In this document: in pieces, positions 10,591-19,705 of the stretch
Position numbering within the stretch: position 1 is the stretch's first letter
How the letters are laid out: every line of letters starts with the position of its first letter
From: Rickettsia endosymbiont of Culicoides impunctatus
GTDB lineage: Bacteria > Pseudomonadota > Alphaproteobacteria > Rickettsiales > Rickettsiaceae
Assembly (NCBI GenBank): GCA_020410785.1
Contig: CP084573.1
Span: forward strand, 62,001 to 126,000
Direction: 5' to 3'
Length of the DNA: 64,000 bases
Program-made: the position numbers and the translations under genes
The notes under the pieces: model-generated
The model's input: the letters and a program-made list of their open reading frames with translations, nothing else
Database searches by the model: none
Told to the model about the DNA's origin: nothing

Positions 10591-12384
10591 TCATATTATC
10601 AAGTCCTTTATTTGTAATTGTATAGTATGACGTTCTTGCCAGCTATTGACTTTTAATGACCCAATCACGGAAATATTATAAGACTTAACATTAAGCAATA
10701 TATTCTCTATCGGACTAGACACGGCATTAAAAGCAATAGCAGCAAGGGCTTTAGAGCCAAACACTTCCTTAGAAGGGGCTAGCAAACATTTTATATGTTT
10801 ACCACCAACTATGTCAGCTTTCAAAACAAAAAGATTAGAGAATTTAAATATTGGGTCAGGATTTCCCTGACCAAATGGCTCAAGTTTACTTAGCTCATCC
10901 ATTAACAGCAAATTTACACTACTAGTAGTGAGCTCAGCATCATATTCTTCGCCTGTAAGGTCATTATGATTATTCATATCACTCTTAAAGGCGTGATTTA
11001 AGAATTCTTGCAACTCTAGTAATTTTTCTTCTAATACTGTAAATCCAGCAGCCATTGAATGCCCCCCGCCAACTACAATTAACTCTTTAGTTTTGGCGTT
11101 GATAATTTTACTACCAAAATCAACATTTTTGATAGAACGACAAGAAGCCTTACCTATTCCATCATTTAAAGCTATAACTGACACCGGTTTATTAAATTTT
11201 TCTTTTAATCTTCCAGCGACAATACCAATCACACCCGGATGCCATCCTTTACCAATTATAAATAATGAGCTATCATTTTCCTGAGTTAAAGCTATTTGAG
11301 TAGATTCCTCTATCATCATCAGTTCTATTACTTTCCGCTCATTATTATGTTTCTCCAACTCCTGTGCTAATCTATTTGCTTCTATTGGACATTCGGTAGA
11401 TAAAAGATTAGCCCCTAATGATGATTTACCAACTCTTCCCCCAGCATTAATCCTAGGTCCCAAGACAAATCCCAAATGATAACAGTTTGGTTTTTCATTT
11501 AAGCCAGCAATATCGCATAAGGTTGTCATACCTAAATTTTTTCTTTGCTGAAGGATTTTTAATCCTTGAGTAACAAAAGCACGATTTAAGTGAACAAGCT
11601 TCATTACATCGCATACCGTACCAAGGGCAACTAAATCTAAATACTGCATTAAGTTAGGTATAGTAATATCATCCCTACCACTAATGTCATGATGATTGGC
11701 AAAGAAATTTTGTTTTTTTAAATCAGATAATAAGGCAGTAGCAAATAAAAATGATACTCCTACAGCAGCCAGATACTTATAATCGCTGGTTTCATCAATA
11801 CGATTTGGATTAACAACGGCAACAGCCTCAGGTAATATATCGCTACTAATGTGATGATCGATCACTATCACATCAAGCCCTACTAGTGCTGCATGTTTCA
11901 GAGCCTCATGTGCCATTGCTCCGCAATCTACAGTAATAAGCAGCTTAGTTCCATTATCCTTAATTTTTTGCATAGCAGCTGGGGTTGGTCCATATCCTTC
12001 AGCAATTCGGTCTGGAACATAAATATCAACATTCTGCCCCAAATCCCTAAATAGATTCTTAAGCAATGATGAAGAAGTAGCCCCATCAACATCATAATCA
12101 GCAAATATGCAGATTTTTTGTTTATTTATAATGGCTTCTATAGCTCTATCTACTGCCTTGTGCATATCAAGTAAATGAAAAGGATCTGGCAGTAGGTTCT
12201 TAAGTTTAGGTGATAGAAAATCAGTAACTTGCACCAAATTCTCTAGACGGGGAGATAGAACCCTAGCTAAAAAATCACTAATTCCTACAGAACGACAAAG
12301 CTCTAGAACACCATCCTCGTTGACTAATCGCTGCTGCCAAATTTTGCCATTTACTGAACATTTAGGTTCTAGTGATATTGACAT
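10591..12384 (-). CDS. recJ: Single-strand-specific 5'-3' exonuclease RecJ
   Basis: RecJ resects 5' ends in RecFOR recombination and mismatch repair. The 597-residue DHH-family enzyme has motif I ADYDVDG near residue 95, the DHH motif in VIDHHIS near 174, the later motif FVLGPRINAGGR, and the DHHA1 signature VGGGHSMAAGFTV. A C-terminal OB-like domain completes a normal-length protein. It stands alone, with repeat-filled gaps on both sides. Confidence 0.95.
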   Translation of the reverse strand: MSISLEPKCSVNGKIWQQRLVNEDGVLELCRSVGISDFLARVLSPRLENLVQVTDFLSPKLKNLLPDPFHLLDMHKAVDRAIEAIINKQKICIFADYDVDGATSSSLLKNLFRDLGQNVDIYVPDRIAEGYGPTPAAMQKIKDNGTKLLITVDCGAMAHEALKHAALVGLDVIVIDHHISSDILPEAVAVVNPNRIDETSDYKYLAAVGVSFLFATALLSDLKKQNFFANHHDISGRDDITIPNLMQYLDLVALGTVCDVMKLVHLNRAFVTQGLKILQQRKNLGMTTLCDIAGLNEKPNCYHLGFVLGPRINAGGRVGKSSLGANLLSTECPIEANRLAQELEKHNNERKVIELMMIEESTQIALTQENDSSLFIIGKGWHPGVIGIVAGRLKEKFNKPVSVIALNDGIGKASCRSIKNVDFGSKIINAKTKELIVVGGGHSMAAGFTVLEEKLLELQEFLNHAFKSDMNNHNDLTGEEYDAELTTSSVNLLLMDELSKLEPFGQGNPDPIFKFSNLFVLKADIVGGKHIKCLLAPSKEVFGSKALAAIAFNAVSSPIENILLNVKSYNISVIGSLKVNSWQERHTIQLQIKDLII

Positions 12385-12421
12385 GTAGGGTAACCTTATT
12401 AAAAAGTGTAAAATCTAGTTA

Positions 12422-12611
12422 TATAGTCAATTAACCTGAATTAGTGCCGAATAAGCACCGCTGTCATTGCGATAAGGCGTAAGCCGACGAAGCAATCCAT
12501 TTTAATCGTTTTTTGGATTGCTTCGTCACACTAAAGTGGCTCTGAGCCATGACGCTAAGGCTAAATACTAATCGGATTTATAACATTGCCAATTTAAGTT
12601 AATTGACTATA
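12422..12611. repeat. 190-bp palindromic repeat element (reference copy)
   Basis: The outer ends are perfect 14-bp inverted repeats: TATAGTCAATTAAC at 12422-12435 and its complement at 12598-12611. Inside lie paired GTCATTGCGA and GAAGCAATCC arms and the segment AAATACTAATCGGATTTATA. Related pieces recur at 7514, 10521, 13226/14505, 22067, 26865, 31371, 44939, 48684 and 60763. It has no ORF and behaves like a MITE or intergenic palindromic unit. It serves as the empty-site comparison for the insertion sequence at 13268-14504. Confidence 0.75.
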
Positions 12612-12693
12612 TCTATAATATAACAGATTTTTATGCTCCACTAATAGCTGTTTTCATTATTTTTATTTTTTTTACCATGTATACTCAAATGAT
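12607..12693 (+). repeat. Repeat shared with 39154-39230
   Basis: A segment containing ATAACAGATTTTTATGCTCC, then ACTAATAGCTNTTTTCATTA and ending at ATACTCAAATGATTT. It recurs almost unchanged beside the tlc gene at 39154-39230. Its end is the palindrome at 12679-12703. No coding potential was seen. Confidence 0.6.
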
Positions 12694-12703
12694 TTGAGTA
12701 TAC
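12679..12703. repeat. Perfect 25-bp 'TATACTC' palindrome
   Basis: Twelve bases, GTATACTCAAAT, are followed by one central base and the exact complement. It sits right after the decayed end of the RelE-like toxin. It is the shortest member of the TATACTC...GAGTATA element family whose longer copies are at 55482-55606 and, inside a gene, at 63185-63312. Confidence 0.65.
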
Positions 12704-12725
12704 ACCTCATCCCTTATCGCTATTC

Positions 12726-12962
12726 TTAAAACAAAAGCACTATTAACAGCTCTTCTTCTATGCTACAAATCACTCTATACTTCCCTACCCTATATCTCCA
12801 CAATCCAACATAATCATATTTCATTGGCTTGCCTAAATCTTTAGGATGACTACATTTTAATACCTTATCTTTAAAATAATTACTGATCAATTCTTGTGAT
12901 GCTTTATCTAGCTTTCTAAATTCTTTAGCAGCCTTGAAATCAAATTCAATTTTCCAAGTCAT
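12726..12962 (-). pseudogene. RelE/ParE-family toxin with frameshifted C-terminus
   Basis: The 78-residue protein (MTWKIEFDFKAAKEFRKLD...YDYVGLWRYRVGKYRVICSIEEELLIVLLF) has the RelE fold sequence pattern. RelE toxins cut mRNA on the ribosome and need a conserved R...HR..VY tail. Here the frame stops after LLIVLLF, while the next frame continues VLRIAIRDEVY, clearly the missing tail. A small indel in the T-rich run near 12728-12735 has removed the catalytic end, so the toxin is probably inactive. Confidence 0.75.
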
Positions 12963-13164
12963 TATTATCTTCTAACTTCTCTAAAGATATTCTAGGATTC
13001 CTTTGTTCTAATCTGTGCAAAGCTATAAAATAATCTTCCTTTTCTTGCAAAAAACTCTCTACTGCTTTTCTGATAAGATAACTTTTCTTTCTATCTATAG
13101 TTTTTCCAAGCTGGTCTAATCTATTATAAAGCTCATCTGGTAGCTTTGATGTGATTGTATGCAT
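12946..13164 (-). CDS. RelB/StbD-like antitoxin
   Basis: A 72-residue protein from the ATG at 13164 (MHTITSKLPDELYNRLDQL). It has the ribbon-helix-helix pattern of RelB/DinJ antitoxins: a short beta strand, then two helices with RKKSYLIRKAVESFL, and an acidic C-terminal toxin-binding tail. An ORF extension to 13203 is possible but would add residues before the usual strand. It overlaps the toxin gene by 17 bases in normal antitoxin-first order. The antitoxin looks intact while its toxin is truncated. Confidence 0.75.
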   Translation of the reverse strand: MHTITSKLPDELYNRLDQLGKTIDRKKSYLIRKAVESFLQEKEDYFIALHRLEQRNPRISLEKLEDNNDLEN

Positions 13165-13225
13165 AGGTATACTTTTTGCAAAGTCAAATAAATCGTTCCA
13201 CAAAAAAATTATTTTATAATCTTAA

Positions 13226-13267
13226 AGTGAATTAGCTTGAATTGGCAACGTTATAAATCTGATTAGT
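13226..13267 (-). repeat. Left piece of the palindromic repeat split by an IS
   Basis: GAATTGGCAACGTTATAAAT followed by CTGATTAGT matches the complement of the intact copy at 12565-12600. The matching right piece resumes at 14505, beyond the insertion sequence. Confidence 0.7.
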
Positions 13268-14504
13268 CAAAACTTACGCTATGAGAAAAAAAATGGTAAA
13301 TTATGTTGAGTATAATTTAGAAATGCCAAGAGGATAAAATTGCAAGCAATACCAGTTAATAGGACAGATTACTGTCAATTTCTAATAGTGAGTCAAAAGA
13401 ATTATAGTTTGACCTACTATGCTGAACATGCCAAAAAATGTAGCCATGATGTTATTAATAGATTTTTAAAAAATGAAAAATATACACCTTCTTTGTTATG
13501 GGAACATATTAAGGATGATGTTATTTTATCGCCTAACGGATATACAATATTTGATGATACGGTGTTAAATAAAAGAAATACCAAGAAAATAGAAATTGCT
13601 AGATCACAGTACAGTGGGGCTACAGGTGGTATTACTACTGGTATAGGAGTAGTAAGTTTGGTATATTATAATCCGGATATTAATAAGTTTTGGGTAATAG
13701 ATTACCGAATTTTTTCACCCGAACATGATGGAGCGACAAAAGTAGAACACCTATTAAATATGTTAAATAATGCTGTGTATAGCAAAAAGATTCCTTTTCA
13801 GACTGTGCTTTTTGACACATGGTATGCTACGCATAAAATTATGCAACATGTTGATTCCTTGGGTAAATATTATTATGCTCCTATTAAAGCAAATAGAAAC
13901 GTTACTAAAACTTCCTCTTCTAAGCCTTATAAAGCTGTTAGCAAGTTAACGTTTTCAGATGAGGAAATTAAGAGCAGAGTGGAGATTCATATAAAGGGCT
14001 TTGCAAAAGATAAGCATGTTAATTTGTTTAAACTTACTGTTTCTACCAACAGAGTTGATTATATTGTTACCAATAACAAAACTCAAAAATCTTCTAAAGC
14101 CGTACAAGATGAGTGTGGCTTTCGTTGGGTAATTGAGAGCATGCATAGAGAAATCAAGCAACTTACCGGTATAGAACGATGCCAATGCAGAAAACAACGC
14201 ATCCAGCGTAATCACATTAGTTGTGCATTTTTAGTGTGGGCTTTTCTAAAAAGAACTGCACACAAAATAGGTAAGACGGTTTATCAAATAAAGTTAGGGC
14301 TTTTAGATCATTATATGCAACAGCAGTTACGTTCACCCTCTTTACGCTATTTAGAACCTTACATAGAGTAAGTTTTGCTACAAAACTTACTCTATATTTT
14401 ATGACAAGTAGTTTAATGCTGGGATATTATCAAAATTCTTTACTGTGATAGTATGGTTTCGGGTCAAGATTTTTAATATTTGAGATAACATAGCGTAAGT
14501 TTTG
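13268..14504 (+). mobile_element. Complete 1237-bp DDE insertion sequence (IS4/IS701-like)
   Basis: Perfect 16-bp terminal inverted repeats (CAAAACTTACGCTATG at 13268-13283 and its complement at 14489-14504) flank one transposase gene. The 4-bp target duplication is TAGT (13264-13267 and 14505-14508). The uninterrupted target GATTAGTATTTAG is readable in the repeat copy at 12422-12611. The IS is intact and could be mobile. Confidence 0.9.
13340..14371 (+). CDS. IS4/IS701-like transposase
   Basis: The 343-residue protein has the three DDE regions: TIFDDTVLNK, VLFDTWYATH, and the R-(3)-E-(6)-K signature in FRWVIESMHREIKQLTG. This spacing is typical of IS4-related transposases. The TAGT target duplication is compatible with the IS701 group, which favours TAG-containing 4-bp sites; the exact family needs a database search. 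It is full length between the two terminal repeats and has no frameshift. Confidence 0.88.
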   Translation: MQAIPVNRTDYCQFLIVSQKNYSLTYYAEHAKKCSHDVINRFLKNEKYTPSLLWEHIKDDVILSPNGYTIFDDTVLNKRNTKKIEIARSQYSGATGGITTGIGVVSLVYYNPDINKFWVIDYRIFSPEHDGATKVEHLLNMLNNAVYSKKIPFQTVLFDTWYATHKIMQHVDSLGKYYYAPIKANRNVTKTSSSKPYKAVSKLTFSDEEIKSRVEIHIKGFAKDKHVNLFKLTVSTNRVDYIVTNNKTQKSSKAVQDECGFRWVIESMHREIKQLTGIERCQCRKQRIQRNHISCAFLVWAFLKRTAHKIGKTVYQIKLGLLDHYMQQQLRSPSLRYLEPYIE

Positions 14505-14663
14505 TAGTATTTAACCTCAACGTTATTGCGAGGAGACCAACAAAGCAATCCAGAAAGGTGTTTTAAAATGGATTGCTTCTACCATTACATGGTCTCGCAA
14601 TGACGTATATGCACCCCAAAAATCATTGCGAGGAATGCGGAAACCGCACGACGAAGCAATCCA
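14505..14663 (+). repeat. Right piece of the IS-split repeat plus a second repeat copy
   Basis: Begins TAGTATTTAACCTCAACG, the continuation of the piece ending at 13267. It then has the arms TTATTGCGAGGAGACC, GGTCTCGCAATGACG and a further ATTGCGAGGAATGCGG...CGAAGCAATCC unit. It fills the gap before mutS; nothing else was seen there. Confidence 0.65.
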
Positions 14664-14749
14664 TATAGTCTTGATGTATCTATACTATTTTTTACTCATC
14701 ATAGGAAATAAATAAAAAATTGTAGGGTACTATGCGTCATCATAGGCAT

Positions 14750-17416
14750 TTACTCAACAATCAATCCTTTTAACTTATAGACTAACTCTAAAGCTTGCTT
14801 AGGGGAGAGTTGATCAGGATCAATTTTATTAATTTCTTTTTCTAACTTATTGAATTTCATTTCTTTTTTGCTTTCTACTGGCAAATTAAATAAACTTAAA
14901 TTGTTTGATTCGGTATTTAATATATGCTTATTTTTGTACGTTGCACTTTTTTCTAATTTTGCTAAAATGTCATTCGCCCTAATTATAACAGATTTTGGTA
15001 GCCCCGCTAAGTAGGCTACATGAATTCCATAAGATTTATCAGCCGCCCCTTCTATAATATTATGCAAAAATAATATTTCTTTTCCTAATTCCTCAATAGC
15101 AACTGTATAATTTTTTAGGCTTGGCAAAAAATTACTCATACTGGTTAATTCATGATAATGCGTAGCAAATAAACATCGGCATTTGAGATTATCATGAATA
15201 TATTCAAGTACTGACCAAGCAATTGATACACCATCATATGTCGAAGTTCCACGCCCAACCTCATCTAGTATCACTAAGGAATTTTTAGTAGATTGTGCTA
15301 AAATAGCTGATGTCTCTAGCATTTCCACCATAAAAGTCGACTGTCCTGCCTGTAAATCGTCCCCTGCCCCTATTCTACTGAATATCTTGTCTACCACTCC
15401 TATCTTGGCACTTGTCGCTGGTACAAAACTACCAATTTGTGCTAATATGGCTATTAGGGCATTCTGCCGCAAAAAAGTACTTTTACCAGCCATATTAGGT
15501 CCAGTAATTAACCAAATTCTATTAGATTCTGATAAAGTACAATTATTGTCAATAAAGCTCTTTTTATCGGTTAATAGGCTTTGTTCAACAACTGGATGAC
15601 GTCCCTTGATAACTTCAAAAGTTAAATCGTTCGTTAAAACTGGTCTAACATAATTATATTCATCGGCAATATAAGCAAAATTACAGAATACATCAAGCTG
15701 ACTCAAAGAACAGCTAAGTAATCGCAGAAATACGGTGTTATCAATAACTTGCTGGCATATTTTATTATATAATTCCAGTTCAAGACTAATTGCCAAACTT
15801 TTGCTATTAACCATATCGCTTTCTAATTTTTGTAATTCAATAGTAGTATATCGACTAGCATTAGAAGTTGTTTGACGATGAATAAATTTTGTGTCTACCA
15901 TCTTATCACTATGTCTTAGGGTAATTTCAATAAACAACCCAAGCACATTATTATGTGATATTTTGAGAGTTTCAATGCCAGTATCAAGACGATATAGATT
16001 CTTTAGCTTCTCTATATGTGATTTGCCATTATTAATTAGGTCATATAATTCTTGTAGTTTAGGGTGATAATGATGATTTATTATACCGCCTTCATTGGTA
16101 TTATTTGGTGCATCCTCTCTAATTGCCTGGTCTATTAAGGAATATAATTGTTCATTGCCAGATAATGGTTTAATTAAGTTTTCTATATAGTCTGGCAAAT
16201 TTAGTCCGTAATGAGCAATAAACTCGCCCTTTATTTCCAGTGCAGCATTTAATGTATATTTAATATTTAACAAATCTCGTCCTGAACCACGATTCATCAT
16301 AATTCTAGATAAGCAACGTTCTAAATCTCCAGTTTTCTTGAGTAATTTTTTAATATTTCCTACTATGGCAATATTTTTATAAAAAAACTCTGTTATATTT
16401 TGTCGAGAATTTATTTGATCAATATCTATTAGTGGTGTAGATAAAAAGTGATATAATAGACGGCTGGCAGCTTTAGTAACGGTATGATCAATAGTAGCAA
16501 GAACACTGCCTTTGGTTTTTCCTAATAAATTACTGGTAATTTCCAAATTCCGCCGAGTTGCCGAATCAATAATCATAAAATTATGATAATTAACCAACCG
16601 AGGTAAAGGTAGAGAAGGTATATTTTGCTTTTGGGTCAAAGATAAATATTCTAAAACACTACCAATACTACTTATTTGACATTCAGATACTTCACCTATA
16701 GCTTTTAGATCATTAATTTTATAAAAATCTAAGATAATTTTATGACATTTCTTACTAGCAAAAAAACTATCAACTTGATATGAGATACGAAAATGCAATT
16801 GGTTATTAATATTACTAGCTAATTGATGTCCCCTCAAATTTTCACTAAGTAAAATCTCTTTTGGCTTAAGACGCGATAGTTCGTTGATAATCTCATTTTG
16901 TGGAATCTCAATAACTGAAATTTCCACGGTAGAAATATCTACGTAACAAATTGACGCTTTGTTTTTTAACAAAACTAAACTTGCCAAATAATTAGGCTCA
17001 CAAACATCAATTAAAGATTCCTCAGTAATAGTACCTGGGGTGATGATACGCGTTACATCCCTATGTACTACAGCCTTATAACCATCACGTTTTTTTGCCT
17101 CTTCGGGTGTCTCTAATTGATCGCAAATAGCAACTTTGTAATTCTCTTCAATTAATTTATTCAAATAGGTCTCAAGAGCATGATGAGGGACACCACACAT
17201 AGCAATCTCACAATCACCATTAGAACCTCTTTTAGTCAAAGCAATACCTAAAACTTGACTGGCAAGAATTGCATCCTCAAAAAACATTTCATAAAAATCA
17301 CCCATCCTAAACAATAGAAGACAATCAAGATTAGCAAATTTGATGTCTAAATATTGTTGCATCATCTTGGTTGATTGAACATAATTATATTTCTGGTGAA
17401 ATTCTTCTAAAGTCAT
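14750..17416 (-). CDS. mutS: DNA mismatch repair protein MutS
   Basis: MutS recognises mismatches and recruits MutL. The 888-residue protein has the mismatch-recognition domain with the DNA-wedging motif GDFYEMF, connector and lever domains, and an ATPase with Walker A GPNMAGKSTFLRQ near residue 635, followed by VDKIFSRIGAGDDLQAGQST and the DEVGRGTST Walker B. Normal length; appears functional. Confidence 0.97.
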   Translation of the reverse strand: MTLEEFHQKYNYVQSTKMMQQYLDIKFANLDCLLLFRMGDFYEMFFEDAILASQVLGIALTKRGSNGDCEIAMCGVPHHALETYLNKLIEENYKVAICDQLETPEEAKKRDGYKAVVHRDVTRIITPGTITEESLIDVCEPNYLASLVLLKNKASICYVDISTVEISVIEIPQNEIINELSRLKPKEILLSENLRGHQLASNINNQLHFRISYQVDSFFASKKCHKIILDFYKINDLKAIGEVSECQISSIGSVLEYLSLTQKQNIPSLPLPRLVNYHNFMIIDSATRRNLEITSNLLGKTKGSVLATIDHTVTKAASRLLYHFLSTPLIDIDQINSRQNITEFFYKNIAIVGNIKKLLKKTGDLERCLSRIMMNRGSGRDLLNIKYTLNAALEIKGEFIAHYGLNLPDYIENLIKPLSGNEQLYSLIDQAIREDAPNNTNEGGIINHHYHPKLQELYDLINNGKSHIEKLKNLYRLDTGIETLKISHNNVLGLFIEITLRHSDKMVDTKFIHRQTTSNASRYTTIELQKLESDMVNSKSLAISLELELYNKICQQVIDNTVFLRLLSCSLSQLDVFCNFAYIADEYNYVRPVLTNDLTFEVIKGRHPVVEQSLLTDKKSFIDNNCTLSESNRIWLITGPNMAGKSTFLRQNALIAILAQIGSFVPATSAKIGVVDKIFSRIGAGDDLQAGQSTFMVEMLETSAILAQSTKNSLVILDEVGRGTSTYDGVSIAWSVLEYIHDNLKCRCLFATHYHELTSMSNFLPSLKNYTVAIEELGKEILFLHNIIEGAADKSYGIHVAYLAGLPKSVIIRANDILAKLEKSATYKNKHILNTESNNLSLFNLPVESKKEMKFNKLEKEINKIDPDQLSPKQALELVYKLKGLIVE

Positions 17417-17579
17417 AACTACACATAATTATAAAAAATAAACAATAAAGACGATAGGATGTTTTGTCAAATTTACTAACAAAAAAACAATTAAAATCAA
17501 TTTATTGTAAGCTTTTTAGTGGAGAAGATGATAAAATATTTTTTAAACAGACAAGGGTTTTTTATAATGAGGATAAGTT

Positions 17580-18173
17580 ATGAGCAGTAAACCGCTGATA
17601 TCGTTGGACTACGCAATTAAATTTTTACTCAAGAATAAAGGTGACTATGAAATAGTCGAGGGATTTATTTCGGCGATACTTAAAGGTGTTGGTGGTTATC
17701 CAGCAGTAAAAATCATTGCCTTGCTTGAAAGTGAAAGTAATAAAGAAAGTGAAAACCTAAAGAAAAGCATTGCTGACGTTATTGTTGAAATAGATCGCAC
17801 ATATACTAGCCTCTTTCTCCATAAAGCTTGCTTTAATGCTAGTCGATTGATTGTCGATAGTATTTATGCTAGTCAGGATTATACTAGTATCAAGAAAGTA
17901 TTTCATATCAACTTAATATATTTTCCATATGCAGGGCTGAAATCGCCTTTATGTCACGGTAAGACTATTTTTAGAGAAATCGACCGAGAACATCCTATAG
18001 ACGTACATCTTGCTGATAGTAAAGGTAATGAAGTGGAGCTTCATAATGTATTTCCAGAATATTTTATTATTTCCGTACCACTTTTTAACGATATTGTAAA
18101 AAAGGAAATGGATGAATGGTTGTATTTTGCTAAATATGCTGAGGTTAGAGATGATTTTAATCACCTTATATGA
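17580..18173 (+). pseudogene. Rpn/PD-(D/E)XK nuclease family protein, N-terminal fragment
   Basis: This 197-residue frame matches the Rpn/'transposase_31' nuclease family common in Rickettsiales: LISLDYAIKFLLKNKGDYEIVEGFISAIL, then SIADVIVEIDRTYTSLFLHKACFNASRLIV. The usual stretch between ADxxVE and the VEID nuclease motif seems shortened, which may mean an earlier internal deletion. The frame ends FNHLI and stop; one lost C would restore HPYM and join it to the next frame at 18170. Confidence 0.7.
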
Positions 18174-18445
18174 AGAAAGTAGCTGAGCGTCTTAGCATCC
18201 TAAAAATGACTACTCAAGAACGTATAGATTATAATAAATATGTCAATGAATCCTTAAAGCAACGTGATTATATAGTTTCAGCTGAGCAAAAAGGTAGGGA
18301 AGAAGGTATTGAAAAAGGTATTAAAGAAAAAGCTATAGTCACAGCAAAAGAAATGTTAATTGATAATGAGCCAATGGAGAGAATAGTTAAATATACAAAA
18401 CTAACTATTGAAGAAATAGAGAAGTTAAAAGAAGAAATGAAGTAA
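18170..18445 (+). pseudogene. Rpn-family nuclease, C-terminal fragment
   Basis: A 91-residue frame (MKKVAERLSILKMTTQERIDYN...) is the helical tail of the Rpn-family protein at 17580. The end has the usual charged repeat region, KGREEGIEKGIKEKAI and the helix TIEEIEKLKEEMK. It overlaps the stop of the first fragment by 4 bases (ATGA). Translational coupling could still make two pieces, but a single-base deletion is the simpler explanation. Confidence 0.7.
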
Positions 18446-18482
18446 GCGTTCACGGTTTTTTTGCTATTTTTCTTATGATAAT
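18446..18482 (+). repeat. 'GCGTTCACGG' dispersed repeat end
   Basis: AAGCGTTCACGGTTTTTTTG with the following CTATTTTTCTTATGA is one end of the element found complete at 31371-31561 and partly at 48684-48835 and 60763-60860. It starts directly after the stop of the Rpn fragment. Confidence 0.6.
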
Positions 18483-18572
18483 AGTATGGATCTACCCTAT
18501 ATACAGAATGAGAAGCAGATGCTAATCTTCTAGGATAGGAAATGAACCCTAAACAACAATAAGGAGGCTCAT

Positions 18573-18689
18573 ATGGAAGTTACCACAATTGGTATAGATA
18601 CTGCAAAAAGAATCTTTCAAATTCACGAGCATTGCCTAAAAACAGTTGATAAGGTATCCGAAGGTTTTAAAATAATAATATATAGATAG
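18573..18689 (+). pseudogene. IS110-family transposase, N-terminal stub
   Basis: A 38-codon ORF behind a strong ribosome binding site (AAGGAGG) reads MEVTTIGIDTAKRIFQIH..., the start of IS110-type transposases with the first catalytic aspartate in GIDTAK. The frame is lost after VSEGFK and nothing further of the transposase is seen, so it is a deletion relic. The rest of 18446-18785 holds no other recognisable feature. Confidence 0.7.
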
Positions 18690-18785
18690 AAAGCCGCAAC
18701 ATTATAATGCATTTGGAGTATTTTTTAGTTTTTCGATTTAGCCTTGCTAAATTATCTCTATAAGAGAGTCAATCATTTATTTTGC

Positions 18786-19253
18786 TCATAATCTCTCCCG
18801 CAAATATAATTTCATACCTTCGTGACTAGCGACAAAGCCTAATTTTTCATAGAAATACTTTGCTTTTGAACGCTTTTTATTTGTTGTAAGTTGAATAAGA
18901 GAAACATCATTATCTTTAGCATATAAGATAGTTTGAGCAAACATCCACTGACCTATTTTCTGACCTCTATGTTTTTCAGCAACTCTTACGGCTTCTATCT
19001 GCATGCGAGTACTACCGATAAACGTTAGCGAGGGCATAATAGTAAGATGACATGTACCGATTATCTCGCTTATCTTTTCTACAACCATCAAATATTGGTT
19101 TGGATCGCTATCAATCTTGTGAAACGCTTTTATGTAACATTTATCCAATTCTGTACTTTTAGATTCACGCGTTTGTCCTAAGTCATCCTCAAGCAATAGT
19201 TCTATAATACGAGGTAAATCCTCTATTTTTGCTTTTCTATGTGTTAAATTCAT
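18786..19253 (-). CDS. GNAT-family N-acetyltransferase
   Basis: The 155-residue protein has the GNAT fold pattern: MNLTHRKAKIEDLPRIIELL at the start, then the acetyl-CoA-binding motif A in IEAVRVAEKHRGQKIGQWMFAQTI and the late strand with FYEKLGFVASHEGMKLYL. The substrate cannot be told from the sequence. Upstream gap 19254-19438 shows no clear feature apart from a 33-codon ORF of unknown value on the other strand. Confidence 0.85.
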   Translation of the reverse strand: MNLTHRKAKIEDLPRIIELLLEDDLGQTRESKSTELDKCYIKAFHKIDSDPNQYLMVVEKISEIIGTCHLTIMPSLTFIGSTRMQIEAVRVAEKHRGQKIGQWMFAQTILYAKDNDVSLIQLTTNKKRSKAKYFYEKLGFVASHEGMKLYLRERL

Positions 19254-19438
19254 AACTCCTTCCTTAAATATTTAATATAGAGTTAGATCAACATAGTAGC
19301 AAGTAATAAGAGTATGAATAGTTATAATGATCTGCTTAAAACTTTAGCAGGCACCATGGATAGTAACATTATTGATTTTGGTACAATAGTTACTTTAATC
19401 CCAAATAATGAATAAAAAATCTGCTCACTAATAGACGT

Positions 19439-19702
19439 TCATGATTCTATATTTTTCTCCCATATGTTACCATAATTTTTAGGCATACGATAATAAACGG
19501 TTTTATATGATTGCTCACTATTTGAAAATTTCCGCTGCCTAACCGAGAAACTACCAAACCCTCTAATTTCAATACGGTTTTGTTCAGCTAAGCTAGATTT
19601 TAAATAATCCAAAACCAAATCTACAGAATCTTTTATATCCTCTCTAGAAAGATAACCAAGGTTCTCCGATATTTTATTTACTAAGTTAGATTTTTTTGCC
19701 AT
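19439..19702 (-). CDS. ihfB: HU/IHF-family DNA-binding protein (IHF beta-like)
   Basis: An 87-residue nucleoid protein with the IHF/HU core IEIRGFGSFSVRQRK. The beta-arm tip normally reads RNPKTG; here it is replaced (NSEQSYKTVYYRMPKN), so the proline that intercalates into bent DNA is not in its usual context. Its place 3 bases after sppA suggests one transcript. IHF beta is favoured over HU by IEIRGFG but the symbol is tentative. Confidence 0.75.
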   Translation of the reverse strand: MAKKSNLVNKISENLGYLSREDIKDSVDLVLDYLKSSLAEQNRIEIRGFGSFSVRQRKFSNSEQSYKTVYYRMPKNYGNIWEKNIES

Positions 19703-19705
19703 AAA

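Noticed and set aside
12422..12611. CRISPR array from the many recurring short repeats
   Set aside because: The repeats are palindromic, dispersed singly through the window, and not regularly spaced with unique spacers.
19314..19415. 33-codon ORF on the plus strand between GNAT and IHF/HU genes
   Set aside because: No ribosome binding site, no recognisable composition; too short to support.
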